Made by a program: the position numbers and the translations under genes
The notes under the pieces: generated by a model
Told to the model about the DNA's origin: nothing
The model's database searches: none
Seen by the model: only the letters and a program-made list of their open reading frames with translations
Shown here: positions 52,842-60,696 of the stretch, piece by piece
Numbering within the stretch: the stretch's first letter is position 1
Layout of the letters: each line of letters opens with the position of its first letter
Assembly (NCBI GenBank): GCA_963728495.1
Contig: CAVSKI010000003.1
Span: forward strand, 310,001-374,000
Direction of reading: 5' to 3'
Length of the DNA: 64,000 bases
Source: JACVRW01 sp963728495
GTDB taxonomy: Bacteria > Actinomycetota > Thermoleophilia > Solirubrobacterales > Thermoleophilaceae

Positions 52842-53618
52842 TCAGCGGGTGCCGACGCCGGAACTGCGGGTGATTACGGGCACAGGCGGGAGCTCCTCCA
52901 GCCAGCGCATCACGTGCAGATCGAGGCTCCGGGGGAGAAAGATGTCGACCGAGTGCTCGACCGCCGCCCCCTCCGCCGTGCAGGTCACGTGATCGATCTC
53001 GAGCGCCGCCACGGTCTCGCTCACCTCCAGCGCGCGGCCCACACGGTCGCGTTTGGTGAGCACGCGCGCAGAGATGTGCGCACGGGTGTAGGCCACGGGC
53101 ACGCCCTGCCCGCGAATCACGTCGAGCACCATCTCACCGCGCTCGAGCGCCTGCCGCAGCTTCCCCGCGGAGGGCATCGCCACGTCCGGGTGGATGACGT
53201 CGCGCATCCAGGCCCCGGGCTGGCCGTCCATGTGCAGCGTTCGCGTGACCGTCGTGGCGGCGGTGGCGGGATCGAGGCCGAACAGCTCGGCCGGCTCGGG
53301 GCCGATCCGCTTCTCCTCGATATCGAGCTGGCCCAGCTCGAGCTTCACCCCGCGCCGGCGCGCGAGCTCGCTGTAGGAGACGAGCTTCTCGAGCCCCTCG
53401 TCGAGACTCGTCGAGGTGGCCCGGCCGACGTACGTGCCGCTGCCCTGGCGGCGGACGATCTCGCCGCTCTCCTCGAGACGGCGCAGGGCCGTGCGCAGCG
53501 TCCCGCGCGAGATCCCCAGGTGAACCGACAGCTCCTGTTCGGGCGGAAGCCGCTCGCCGGGGCGATGACGACCCGTGGCCAGCCACGCCCGCAGGGCGTC
53601 CTCGGCGATGTCGACCAG
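52842..53618 (-). CDS. GntR-family transcription regulator with UTRA domain (HutC type)
   Basis: The frame gives about 258 residues. The N-terminal winged helix reads LATGRHRPGERLPPEQELSV, then HLGISRGTLRTALRRLEESG and VRRQGSGTYVG; the UTRA effector domain follows (MKLELGQLDIEEKR to HVMRWLEELP). No ATG, GTG or TTG precedes the helix in this frame. A CTG at 53618 with AGGGAGG 11 bases upstream is the best candidate. It lies between fhs and the glutamine synthetase-like gene and is the likely reader of the ACAAATTTGT sites. Confidence 0.75.
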   Translation of the reverse strand: MVDIAEDALRAWLATGRHRPGERLPPEQELSVHLGISRGTLRTALRRLEESGEIVRRQGSGTYVGRATSTSLDEGLEKLVSYSELARRRGVKLELGQLDIEEKRIGPEPAELFGLDPATAATTVTRTLHMDGQPGAWMRDVIHPDVAMPSAGKLRQALERGEMVLDVIRGQGVPVAYTRAHISARVLTKRDRVGRALEVSETVAALEIDHVTCTAEGAAVEHSVDIFLPRSLDLHVMRWLEELPPVPVITRSSGVGTR

Positions 53619-53664
53619 CGAAGGCTTCGCCTCCCTGGCGGCGTCGCGGAATCCGCCGGGGCGC

Positions 53665-55344
53665 TCAGAACAGGCCCACCGTTCGCCCGTCGGAATCGAT
53701 ATCCACGTTGAACGCGGCCGGAGTCTTGCCCAGCCCGGGCATCTGCTGGATGTCGCCGGCCAGCGGCACGAGCCAGCCGGCGCCCGTGTAGGCCCGGATG
53801 TCGCGCACCGGCATCACGAAATCCTCGGGCGCGTTGAGCAGCGTGGCGTCGGACGAGAGCGACAGGTGCGTCTTGGCCATGCAGATCGGAAGCTTGTCCA
53901 GCCCGTCCTGGTTGAACTGGCGGATCTTGCGCTGGGCGTCCAGGTAGAACACGACCTCCTTCGCACCGTAGACCTTCTTGGCCACCTTCTCGATCTTCAG
54001 CTCGATCGGGTCGTCGTCGGCGTAGAGCAACTGGAACTCGTTGGGCGCGTCGCAGGCCGCGACCACCGCCTCGCCCAGGGCCGCGGCGCCCTCTCCGCCG
54101 CGCTCGAAGGCCTCGTTGATCTCCGCTCCGTGCGCGCCGCCCTCGAGCGCCAAGCGCTTGACGAGGGCCACCTCATCGTCGGTATCGCCCGGCCGGCGGT
54201 TGACCGCGACCACGCAGGGGAGCCCGAAGGTCTTGACGATGCCGAGGTGGCGGCGCAGGTTCGCCGCCCCCACCTCGACCGCCTTGAGCCCCTCCGCCCG
54301 TCCCGCGCGCGGGTCGTCTTCCAGCCCGGCGTGGTGCTTGAGCGCGCGCACGGTGGCCACCAGCACCACCGCGCTGGGACTGATCCCGCCCTTGCGGCAG
54401 ACGATGTCGAAGAACTTCTCCATGCCCATGTCCGAGCCGAAGCCCGACTCGGTGATCACATAGTCGCCCAGCTTCTGACCGATCAGGTCGGCCACCAGCG
54501 AGGAGTTTCCGTGCGCGATGTTCGCGAACGGGCCCGCGTGCATCAAGCAGGGCTGGCCCTCGAGCGTCTGGATCAGGTTGGGCTTCAACGCGTCCTTGAG
54601 CAGGACGGTCATCGCGCCGGCCGCCCCCAGGTCGTCGGCCGTGACCGGCTTGCCGCCGTCGAAGGAGTAGGCGACAGTGATGGCGCCGAGACGCCTGCGC
54701 AGGTCCTGCAGGTCGCGCGAGACGGCCAGGATGGCCATCACCTCGGAGGCGGCGGTGATGTCGAAGCCCGACTCGCGCGGGTAGCCGTTGGCGCGGCCGC
54801 CCTGGCCGAGAGTGATCTCGCGCAGGGCGCGGTCGTTCATGTCCAGGGCGCGCTTCCAGCCCACGCGCAGGGCGTCGATCTTGTGCGGATTGCCGTGCAG
54901 GATCGACGCGTCGAGCAGCGCGGCGAGCAGGTTGTTGGCCGCCCCGACGGCGTGGATGTCGCCGGTGAAGTGGAGGTTGAGGTCCTCCATGGGGACGACC
55001 TGCGCCAGGCCACCGCCTGCGGCCCCGCCCTTGATGCCGAAGACGGGCCCGAGCGAAGGCTCTCGCAGACACAGCAACGGCTCCTTGCCGATCGCGCCCA
55101 GGCCCTCGGTGAGCGACACCGCGGTGGTGGTCTTGCCCTCGCCCGCCCTGGTCGGGGTAACGCCCGCCACGCAGACGATCTTGGCGTCGGGCCCATCCTT
55201 CATGCGATCGAGCACGCCGAGATCGACCTTGGCCTTGAAGCGGCCGTAGGGCTCGAACTCGTCGGGCGTCAGGCCCATCTGCTCGGCGATGCTCTCGATC
55301 GGGAGGAGCTCGGCCTCCTGTGCGATCTCCAGGCTGCTCTTCAT
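53665..55344 (-). CDS. fhs: Formate-tetrahydrofolate ligase
   Basis: A 559-residue Fhs of full length. The ATP loop is TPTRAGEGKTTTAVSL, other family blocks are EPSLGPVFGIKGGAAGGG and LNLHFTGDIHAVGAANNLLA, and MPGLGKTPAA is near the C-terminus. It joins formate to tetrahydrofolate, or runs backwards to recover ATP. In this operon it would process C1 units released by the upstream oxidase. GGAGGAG precedes ATG 55344. A longer frame starting at 55434 is only the duplicated spacer. Confidence 0.95.
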   Translation of the reverse strand: MKSSLEIAQEAELLPIESIAEQMGLTPDEFEPYGRFKAKVDLGVLDRMKDGPDAKIVCVAGVTPTRAGEGKTTTAVSLTEGLGAIGKEPLLCLREPSLGPVFGIKGGAAGGGLAQVVPMEDLNLHFTGDIHAVGAANNLLAALLDASILHGNPHKIDALRVGWKRALDMNDRALREITLGQGGRANGYPRESGFDITAASEVMAILAVSRDLQDLRRRLGAITVAYSFDGGKPVTADDLGAAGAMTVLLKDALKPNLIQTLEGQPCLMHAGPFANIAHGNSSLVADLIGQKLGDYVITESGFGSDMGMEKFFDIVCRKGGISPSAVVLVATVRALKHHAGLEDDPRAGRAEGLKAVEVGAANLRRHLGIVKTFGLPCVVAVNRRPGDTDDEVALVKRLALEGGAHGAEINEAFERGGEGAAALGEAVVAACDAPNEFQLLYADDDPIELKIEKVAKKVYGAKEVVFYLDAQRKIRQFNQDGLDKLPICMAKTHLSLSSDATLLNAPEDFVMPVRDIRAYTGAGWLVPLAGDIQQMPGLGKTPAAFNVDIDSDGRTVGLF

Positions 55345-55362
55345 CCGTTCTCCTCCATCGCT

Positions 55363-55577
55363 AGTGGCTGACCGCCGCCGCGGCCAACTCCGTCGTGCGC
55401 GAGGGCGCGGGCTGGCCCGCGCCGGAGCGATCATTTCTCGCGCTCAGGGTCATGATCAGTGGCTGACCGCCGCCGCGGCCAACTCCGTCGTGCGCGAGGG
55501 CGCGGGCTGGCCCGCGCCGGAGCGATCATTTCTCGCGCTCAGGGTCATGATCAGTGGCTGACCGCCGCCGCGGCCAG
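55363..55577 (-). repeat. 95-bp tandem duplication at the end of the SoxB-like gene, two mini-ORFs
   Basis: The unit at 55363-55457 is repeated exactly at 55458-55552, and a third, partial copy (55553-55577) is the real end of the SoxB-like gene. On the minus strand each full unit starts with an ATG two bases after a stop, reads 30 codons (MTLSARNDRSGAGQPAPSRT to ELAAAAVSH) and ends in a stop. Both contain the 36-bp palindrome described below. It is not clear whether the two tiny frames are translated. Confidence 0.85.
55394..55429 (-). repeat. 36-bp in-frame palindromic element, copies 1 and 2
   Basis: Copy 1 is given here; copy 2 is at 55489-55524. The core is GGCGCGGGC-TG-GCCCGCGCC, a 9-bp perfect inverted repeat. 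On the minus strand it reads RSGAGQPAPSRT. Other copies at 56788-56823 and 62005-62040 have the same strand and frame. Confidence 0.75.
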
Positions 55578-56768
55578 CTCCGACACAAGCTTGTCCTCGT
55601 AAAAGCGCTCGAGCGCAAAGGGCTGGATCAGGTCGGGCTGGCGCTTGGTTGCGGTCAGTTCGGCCAGGGTCTTGCCCACGATCGGCGCGGCCTTGAAGCC
55701 GTAGGTGCCCCAGCCCGAGCTGACGTGGAAGTTCTCCACCTCGGTCTGCCCCAGGATGGGGCTGTAGTCGGGGCTGAGGTCGCACAGGCCGGCCCAGGAG
55801 CGCAGGATGCGCGCGTGCTCGAGCTGCGGGAACAGCTCCAGCGAGTGGCGCGAGACCTCCTGCAGGAAATTCAGCGTGCCCTGCATGCGATAGGTGGTCC
55901 AGGGCTCGATCTCCGCTCCCATCAGGAACTCGCCGCGGTCGGTCTGGGAGATGTACACATGCATCTGCGACGAGACGATCACCACGTCGAGCAGCGGCTT
56001 CAGCGGCTCGGTCACGCAGGCCTGGAGGATGTGCGTGGTGATCGGCATCTGCACCCCGGCCATATCGGAGATCAGCGAGCTCCAGCCCGCCGTGCAGTTG
56101 AGCACGGTGCCGGCCTTGATGCGCCCGCGATTGGTGTTGACCGCGTCCACGCGCCCGTTGGTGCGCTCCATCCCCGTGACCTCGGTATAGGGGTGGATCT
56201 CCGCGCCGCCCTGGTCGGCTCCGCGGGCGAGGCCCCACACCACGGCGTCGTGGCGAATCACCCCGCCCGGCGGGTGGTAGAGGGCGCCCATGATCGGGTG
56301 CACGGTGTCCGGGTTGTCGACCTGCATCGCCGGCGCGAGCTTCTTGATCTCTTCGGGATAGATCAGCTGCGAGTCGATCCCGTTGAGTCGGTTTACCTCG
56401 GCGCGGTTGGCCATCACGAACATCGCGCGGTCGGTGTGGGCCAGCGTGAGGTGGCCGTTCTGGGAGAACAGCAGGTTGAAGTTGAGCTCGGCGCCCAGTC
56501 CTTCGTAGAGCTTGAGCGAGGCGTCGTAGAACTTCGCGCCCTCCACGGTCTTGTAGTTGGAGCGCAGGATCGTGGTGTTGCGCCCCGCGGCGCCCGAGCC
56601 GATGTAGCTCTTCTCGAGGATGGCCACGTCGGTGATGCCGTGGTCGCGCGCGAGGTAGTAGGCGGTGGCCAGGCCATGTGAGCCGCCGCCGATGATCACC
56701 ACGTCGTAGGAGTCCTTGAGCTCGCCGCGCTTTCGCCACATGCGCCGCTTGCGGAAGATGTCACGCAC
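55551..56768 (-). CDS. Sarcosine oxidase beta-like / N-methylglutamate dehydrogenase A subunit
   Basis: A 405-residue SoxB-type flavoprotein. FAD loop VIIGGGSHGLATAYYLARDH at residues 24-43, then GSGAAGRNTTILRSNY as in heterotetrameric sarcosine oxidase beta subunits, and SSGWGTYGFKAAPIVGKTLA near the end. It demethylates an N-methyl amino acid. Here, next to gmaS and mgs-like genes, N-methylglutamate is the more likely substrate (MgdA). It overlaps the gamma subunit gene by 8 bp. The order delta-alpha-gamma-beta is unlike the usual beta-delta-alpha-gamma. Confidence 0.87.
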   Translation of the reverse strand: MRDIFRKRRMWRKRGELKDSYDVVIIGGGSHGLATAYYLARDHGITDVAILEKSYIGSGAAGRNTTILRSNYKTVEGAKFYDASLKLYEGLGAELNFNLLFSQNGHLTLAHTDRAMFVMANRAEVNRLNGIDSQLIYPEEIKKLAPAMQVDNPDTVHPIMGALYHPPGGVIRHDAVVWGLARGADQGGAEIHPYTEVTGMERTNGRVDAVNTNRGRIKAGTVLNCTAGWSSLISDMAGVQMPITTHILQACVTEPLKPLLDVVIVSSQMHVYISQTDRGEFLMGAEIEPWTTYRMQGTLNFLQEVSRHSLELFPQLEHARILRSWAGLCDLSPDYSPILGQTEVENFHVSSGWGTYGFKAAPIVGKTLAELTATKRQPDLIQPFALERFYEDKLVSELAAAAVSH

Positions 56769-57483
56769 TGGGCGCCACCTCCGGGGCCGTGCGCGAGGGC
56801 GCGGGCTGGCCCGCGCCGGAGCGATTCTGTCCTAGGGCGTCGACGCCGACCGGTCCTCCGCCCAGGCTTGTGGCGGCATCCGCCACGACCGTCCAGACGT
56901 ACTGGCCCAGCGCCGAGCCGAACAGCATGATCCAGCGCTCCTCGGTCTCGCGCAAAATCGCTCCCGGCGTGCGCGCCACCGAGCCCGGGCGGAATGCGCC
57001 CACCGGAGTCACGACGTCGCGCAAGTCAAGCGCGGTGAAGCGGGCAAATAGCTCGCGGGCGAGCGGGCCCTCGATGGCCAGCGCCCCGAAGGCGGTGGTT
57101 ACGTCGATCACAGTCACGAGCCCGTTGCCGGCCTCGGCGAGGCGCTCGCGTACGCCGTTCACCTGGCCGATCGCAAGGGCGCGCTCGGGTGTGAACGGGC
57201 ACCACCAGCCGCCTTCGAACGGGGTTACGCGACCGAGTTCCAGCGACTCGCCGGTGACCGCGTCGATGTCCGCCGCCTGCAGCTCGATCTTGCCCAGGTG
57301 CGAGAGATCGGCAAAGCCCACGCTGGTCGCACAGCGCGCGCGCTCGGCCTCCTCGCCCTCGAAGCGCACGGCGACGGTCCAGCCATCGCGCTGCTCCAGC
57401 TCAGCGCCGGCGGCCAGCGCCTGGCGCTCCATCGGACTGCGCGCCAGCGCGCCGGTGGAGGGCGAGAGAAACTCGAGGCTCAA
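56761..57483 (-). CDS. Sarcosine oxidase gamma-like / N-methylglutamate dehydrogenase D subunit
   Basis: A 240-residue SoxG protein with the GcvT-like fold remnants: VGFADLSHLGKIELQAADID and TAFGALAIEGPLARELFARFTALDLR, and VARTPGAILRETEERWIMLF. It is the small structural subunit of the four-subunit oxidase. It overlaps the alpha gene by ATGA. The last 20 residues contain RSGAGQPAPSRT, encoded by copy 3 of the 36-bp palindrome; typical SoxG proteins end before it at about 200 residues, so it looks like an added tail. Confidence 0.85.
   Translation of the reverse strand: MSLEFLSPSTGALARSPMERQALAAGAELEQRDGWTVAVRFEGEEAERARCATSVGFADLSHLGKIELQAADIDAVTGESLELGRVTPFEGGWWCPFTPERALAIGQVNGVRERLAEAGNGLVTVIDVTTAFGALAIEGPLARELFARFTALDLRDVVTPVGAFRPGSVARTPGAILRETEERWIMLFGSALGQYVWTVVADAATSLGGGPVGVDALGQNRSGAGQPAPSRTAPEVAPSA
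56788..56823 (-). repeat. 36-bp in-frame palindromic element, copy 3
   Basis: Within the last 25 codons of the gamma-subunit gene. The sequence is identical to copy 1 and is read in the same frame, giving RSGAGQPAPSRT. Confidence 0.75.
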
Positions 57484-60347
57484 GAGCGCAGCACCTCGCC
57501 GTCCGGGTCGTAGAAGGGCTTGGTCACGACCTCGGCCTGCAGGCGCTTGCCCTCGTCGGAGATCGTGACGCGCGCTCCGTCCCTGGCCAGCGCCGCCGGC
57601 ACCCAGGCCATCCCGATCACCTTGCCCAGCTGATGCGAATAGCGGGCGCTCGTGACCTGGCCAAGCGCGCCGCCGTTTTCTGCGTCAGGCAGCACGACCG
57701 CGCCTTCGGTAGGCACGTGGCCGTTCTGCAGCTGCAAGCCCACCAGCGACGTCGAGAGCGGCTCCTCCGAAAAACGCTCGAGTGCCGACTTGCCGATCCA
57801 GTCCTGGTCCTTGTCGAGCTTGACGATCCAGGGCATCGCCGCGCTGAACGGATGCGATTCCGAATCGGTGTCCTGGCCCACGATGATGTGCATCTTCTGG
57901 AGGCGCAGCAACCGCTGGGGCTCGAGGCCGAAGGGCCTCAGCCCGTGCCCGGCACCCGCCTCCATCAGCGCGTCCCAGAGGTGCTCGCCGTGGGCCGAGG
58001 GGAAGTGGATCTCGTACCCCACCTCGCCCACGAAGCCGATCCGCAGGATCAGACAGGGCACGCCCGCCACGTCGGCCCGCTTGCCGTCGAGGTACTTGAA
58101 GCCCTCGCTCGAGCAGTCGAGGTCGGTCAGCTTGCCCATGATCTCCCGGGCGCGCGGGCCGGCGAGGTTGACCGCGCCCAGGCCCTGGGTCACGTCGGTC
58201 AGGTGGACGTCGAGGCGCCAGTCGGCCAGCCACCACGAGAACCAGTCGTAGACCGCCCCGGCACCGCTCGAGGTGGTGGTGACGTAGTAGGACTCCTCGT
58301 CGAGGCGGCAGACCGTGCCGTCGTCCATGATCCGCCCCGCGTCGCTGGCGATCACGCCGTAGCGGATGCGGCCCGGCTCCATGTTGGAGAAGCGGTTGGG
58401 ATAGAGGCGGTCGAGCAGCTCGCCCGCGCCGGGGCCGCGCACGATCAGCTTGCCCAGCGTGGACACGTCAATGAGGCCGGCCGCCCTGTGCACCGCGAGC
58501 GCCTCGCCCTTCACGTCGCCGTAGTCGTACGCGCGGCGCCAGTCGCCGGCCCACAGCACGTTGGCGCCCTGCTCGCGCTGGCGGGCATGGATAGACGAGC
58601 GCTTCGCGGGCTCGAATGGCCGGCCGGCCAAAGCGCCCATCGGAACCGCGTGCCACGGAGGGCGGGCCGTGGTGGTGCCCACCTGCTCGAGGCTCTGGCC
58701 CGTCTCCTGCGCCATCTGGCGGATGGCGGTGAGCTGACACATCCGGCCCTGGCAGGGACCCATGGTCGCGGTGGTGTAGCGCTTGGAGAGCTCGATCGAG
58801 TCATAGCCCTCATCGACCGAGAGGTGAATGTCCTTCGCGGTCACGTCCTCGCACAGGCAGGCGAAGCACTTGCCCGTGTCCGTGCCCGACACCGCCGTCG
58901 GAACGGCAACCTCCCCCGGACGCTTCCAGGCGCTCTCCATGCGCTTACGCCCGTCCTGGGCCCGGGAGAACGACTCGGCGTCTCCGAAGCCGAGCGCTTG
59001 CGCGGCCTCCTCGCCGGACACGCGGCCCGACAGCTCGGCGTCCTCGAGCGAAACGGGCCCGCACACCTCACCGGCGGCGTGCACGCCGGCGGGGACGTGG
59101 GAGAGCGAGAAGATGCCGAGCTCGGTGTTGTAGGACGTGCGCGCCCCGGACTGGGCCAGCAGGGACGTGGCGGGAGCGCTGCCGCCGGACACGATCAGCA
59201 GGTCGCAGTCCACCTCGGCGCCGCCCTCGGCGCCGGGAGCGCCCAGCACGGCCTGGCTCACGTGCCCGCGCCCACGCGCCTCGAGCACCGTCGAACCGCG
59301 CTTGATTCGAATGCCTCGGCGCTCGAGGGTCTTGAACGCGGGGGACGAGCCGGTCGGGCGCATGTCGGCCACCGCGACGATGTCCACGCCATGCTCGAGC
59401 AGGGCGACCGCCGCCTCGAGGCCGCGGTCGCAGACGGTGGCCACAACGGCCCGGCTGCCGGGCTTGACCGCATAGAGCGCAGCCAGGCGGAGGGCGCCGC
59501 CCGAGAGCATCACGCCGGGAAGGTCGTTGCCGTTGAAGATGAGAGGCTGCTCGATAGTGCCGGTGGCGTAGAGCACGTGCCGGGCCCGCACCTGGTGCAG
59601 CGTGTCGCCCTGCCAAACCGGCACAAGCCCGTCGAAGGCACCCAGCGCCGGCGCCTTCGACAGCACCTCCACTCCGGCTTCCTGGGCGCGGGCGGTCAAC
59701 TCGCGGGCCTGGATGTGGCCGCCCTCGGCCAGCAGCCGGCCGCCGGGCTCGGCGCCCTCGTCGCAGAGGACCACGTCCGCGCCCAGCTCGGCCGCGGCGA
59801 TCGCGGCGGAGAGGCCGGCGGCGCCCCCGCCCACGACCAGCAGGTCTGCGTGGCGGCGGCGGTACTCCGTGCGCCACTCGCGCTCGCGCTGTGACTTCCG
59901 CAGCCTGCCCAGGCCGGCGGCGTGGCGCAGCACCTTCTCGTACAGCGGCCACAGGCGGCGCGGCCGGATGAAGGTCTTGTAGTAGAAGCCCGGCGGGGTG
60001 AAGGGCCCGCCGAACTTGTCGGTGGCCCGCATCACGTCGAAGTCGAGCGACGGGGTGGCGTTCATGTGCTGCACCTTCATGCCGGCTCGCACCGGCTCGG
60101 TGCAGGCCCGGACCCCGGGGGCGTCATCCACCTGAACCAGGCAGTTGGGGCACTGGCCGGCGCAGCACATCAGCCCCCGGGGGCGGTGGTACTTGAACGA
60201 GCGCGAGAAGGTGCGCCGACCGGAGGCAAACAGCGCGGAGCCGATCGTGTCGCCCTCGAGCGCCGTGACCTCCTTGCCGTCGAAGCTGAAGCGCAGCTCG
60301 CGCTCGCGGTCGATGCGCTCGCCGTCGCGCCGGGGCAGCCTGCTCAC
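57480..60347 (-). CDS. Sarcosine oxidase alpha-like / N-methylglutamate dehydrogenase C subunit
   Basis: A 955-residue SoxA protein. In order: a 2Fe-2S-like N-terminal domain (RPRGLMCCAGQCPNCLVQVD), an NAD/FAD Rossmann region (LLVVGGGAAGLSAAIAAAEL), a cysteine-rich BFD-like stretch (CFACLCEDVT and GPCQGRMCQ) and a C-terminal GcvT domain that takes the methylene group onto tetrahydrofolate (GFVGEVGYEIHFP). The start is GTG 60347, overlapping the delta stop by GTGA. With the partner subunits it turns an N-methyl amino acid into the free amino acid and methylene-THF. The substrate is inferred from neighbours. Confidence 0.9.
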   Translation of the reverse strand: MSRLPRRDGERIDRERELRFSFDGKEVTALEGDTIGSALFASGRRTFSRSFKYHRPRGLMCCAGQCPNCLVQVDDAPGVRACTEPVRAGMKVQHMNATPSLDFDVMRATDKFGGPFTPPGFYYKTFIRPRRLWPLYEKVLRHAAGLGRLRKSQREREWRTEYRRRHADLLVVGGGAAGLSAAIAAAELGADVVLCDEGAEPGGRLLAEGGHIQARELTARAQEAGVEVLSKAPALGAFDGLVPVWQGDTLHQVRARHVLYATGTIEQPLIFNGNDLPGVMLSGGALRLAALYAVKPGSRAVVATVCDRGLEAAVALLEHGVDIVAVADMRPTGSSPAFKTLERRGIRIKRGSTVLEARGRGHVSQAVLGAPGAEGGAEVDCDLLIVSGGSAPATSLLAQSGARTSYNTELGIFSLSHVPAGVHAAGEVCGPVSLEDAELSGRVSGEEAAQALGFGDAESFSRAQDGRKRMESAWKRPGEVAVPTAVSGTDTGKCFACLCEDVTAKDIHLSVDEGYDSIELSKRYTTATMGPCQGRMCQLTAIRQMAQETGQSLEQVGTTTARPPWHAVPMGALAGRPFEPAKRSSIHARQREQGANVLWAGDWRRAYDYGDVKGEALAVHRAAGLIDVSTLGKLIVRGPGAGELLDRLYPNRFSNMEPGRIRYGVIASDAGRIMDDGTVCRLDEESYYVTTTSSGAGAVYDWFSWWLADWRLDVHLTDVTQGLGAVNLAGPRAREIMGKLTDLDCSSEGFKYLDGKRADVAGVPCLILRIGFVGEVGYEIHFPSAHGEHLWDALMEAGAGHGLRPFGLEPQRLLRLQKMHIIVGQDTDSESHPFSAAMPWIVKLDKDQDWIGKSALERFSEEPLSTSLVGLQLQNGHVPTEGAVVLPDAENGGALGQVTSARYSHQLGKVIGMAWVPAALARDGARVTISDEGKRLQAEVVTKPFYDPDGEVLRS

Positions 60348-60625
60348 AGCGTTCCCGTTCCGTCCGGCTCGCCCGCGCGGGGCAACTCGGTCAACAGCAC
60401 CTCGTTGGTGCGCGTGTCCCGTTCGGCCAGAAACCAGGCGCCGCACCCGGACCGGTGGCTCCACCATTCGCGCTGAACGCCGGCCACGTTGCGGCGGAAG
60501 TAGTTGTAGGTGTTCAGCTCGCGCCGGCTCGGGTTGGGCCCGGGCCGCGGATTCAGCTCGCCCCCGAAGCCGAAATCGGTTACCTCGCGGGGGCCGCAGT
60601 TGGGACAGGTGAGGAGGTAAGACAC
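60344..60625 (-). CDS. Sarcosine oxidase delta-like / N-methylglutamate dehydrogenase B subunit
   Basis: A 93-residue SoxD protein. Zinc ligands Cys7 and Cys10 in CPNCGPREV and His57 and Cys61 in HRSGCGAWF are all present, as are the family blocks TDFGFGGE and YNYFRRNVAGVQREWW. It is the first gene of the operon delta-alpha-gamma-beta-fhs-gntR, which begins just downstream of the glxD stop. An operator of the GntR type lies 62 bp upstream. Confidence 0.92.
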   Translation of the reverse strand: MSYLLTCPNCGPREVTDFGFGGELNPRPGPNPSRRELNTYNYFRRNVAGVQREWWSHRSGCGAWFLAERDTRTNEVLLTELPRAGEPDGTGTL

Positions 60626-60680
60626 AGGTGTAATCGATCGGGGCGCCGCCGGCCAGCCGGCGGCTTCCGCCAGGCGACGA

Positions 60681-60696
60681 TCTTATACAAATTTGT
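60681..60696 (-). promoter_or_regulatory. Promoter of the sox/mgd operon with GntR-type operator site 4
   Basis: The perfect palindrome ACAAATTTGT (60687-60696) immediately precedes a minus-strand TATAAG hexamer (60686-60681), which is a good -10 box. It is placed one base after the stop of the upstream glxD gene. A bound regulator would overlap the -10 region. Confidence 0.6.

Noticed and set aside
53134..53586. 150-codon frame overlapping the GntR gene
   Set aside because: It is a shifted frame of the GntR coding region with Arg/Ala-rich composition; the winged helix and UTRA domain are in the other frame.
57633..59894. Very long plus-strand open frame (753 codons) opposite the SoxA-like gene, and similar long frames elsewhere
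   Set aside because: They mirror real genes on the other strand, have Arg/His/Gly-rich composition with no motifs, and arise from the high GC of third codon positions.
55551..60625. Plain naming of the four-subunit oxidase as sarcosine oxidase (soxBDAG)
   Set aside because: Domain content fits both enzymes, but the neighbours gmaS and mgs-like glxBCD favour N-methylglutamate dehydrogenase. No symbol was given because sequence alone does not decide.
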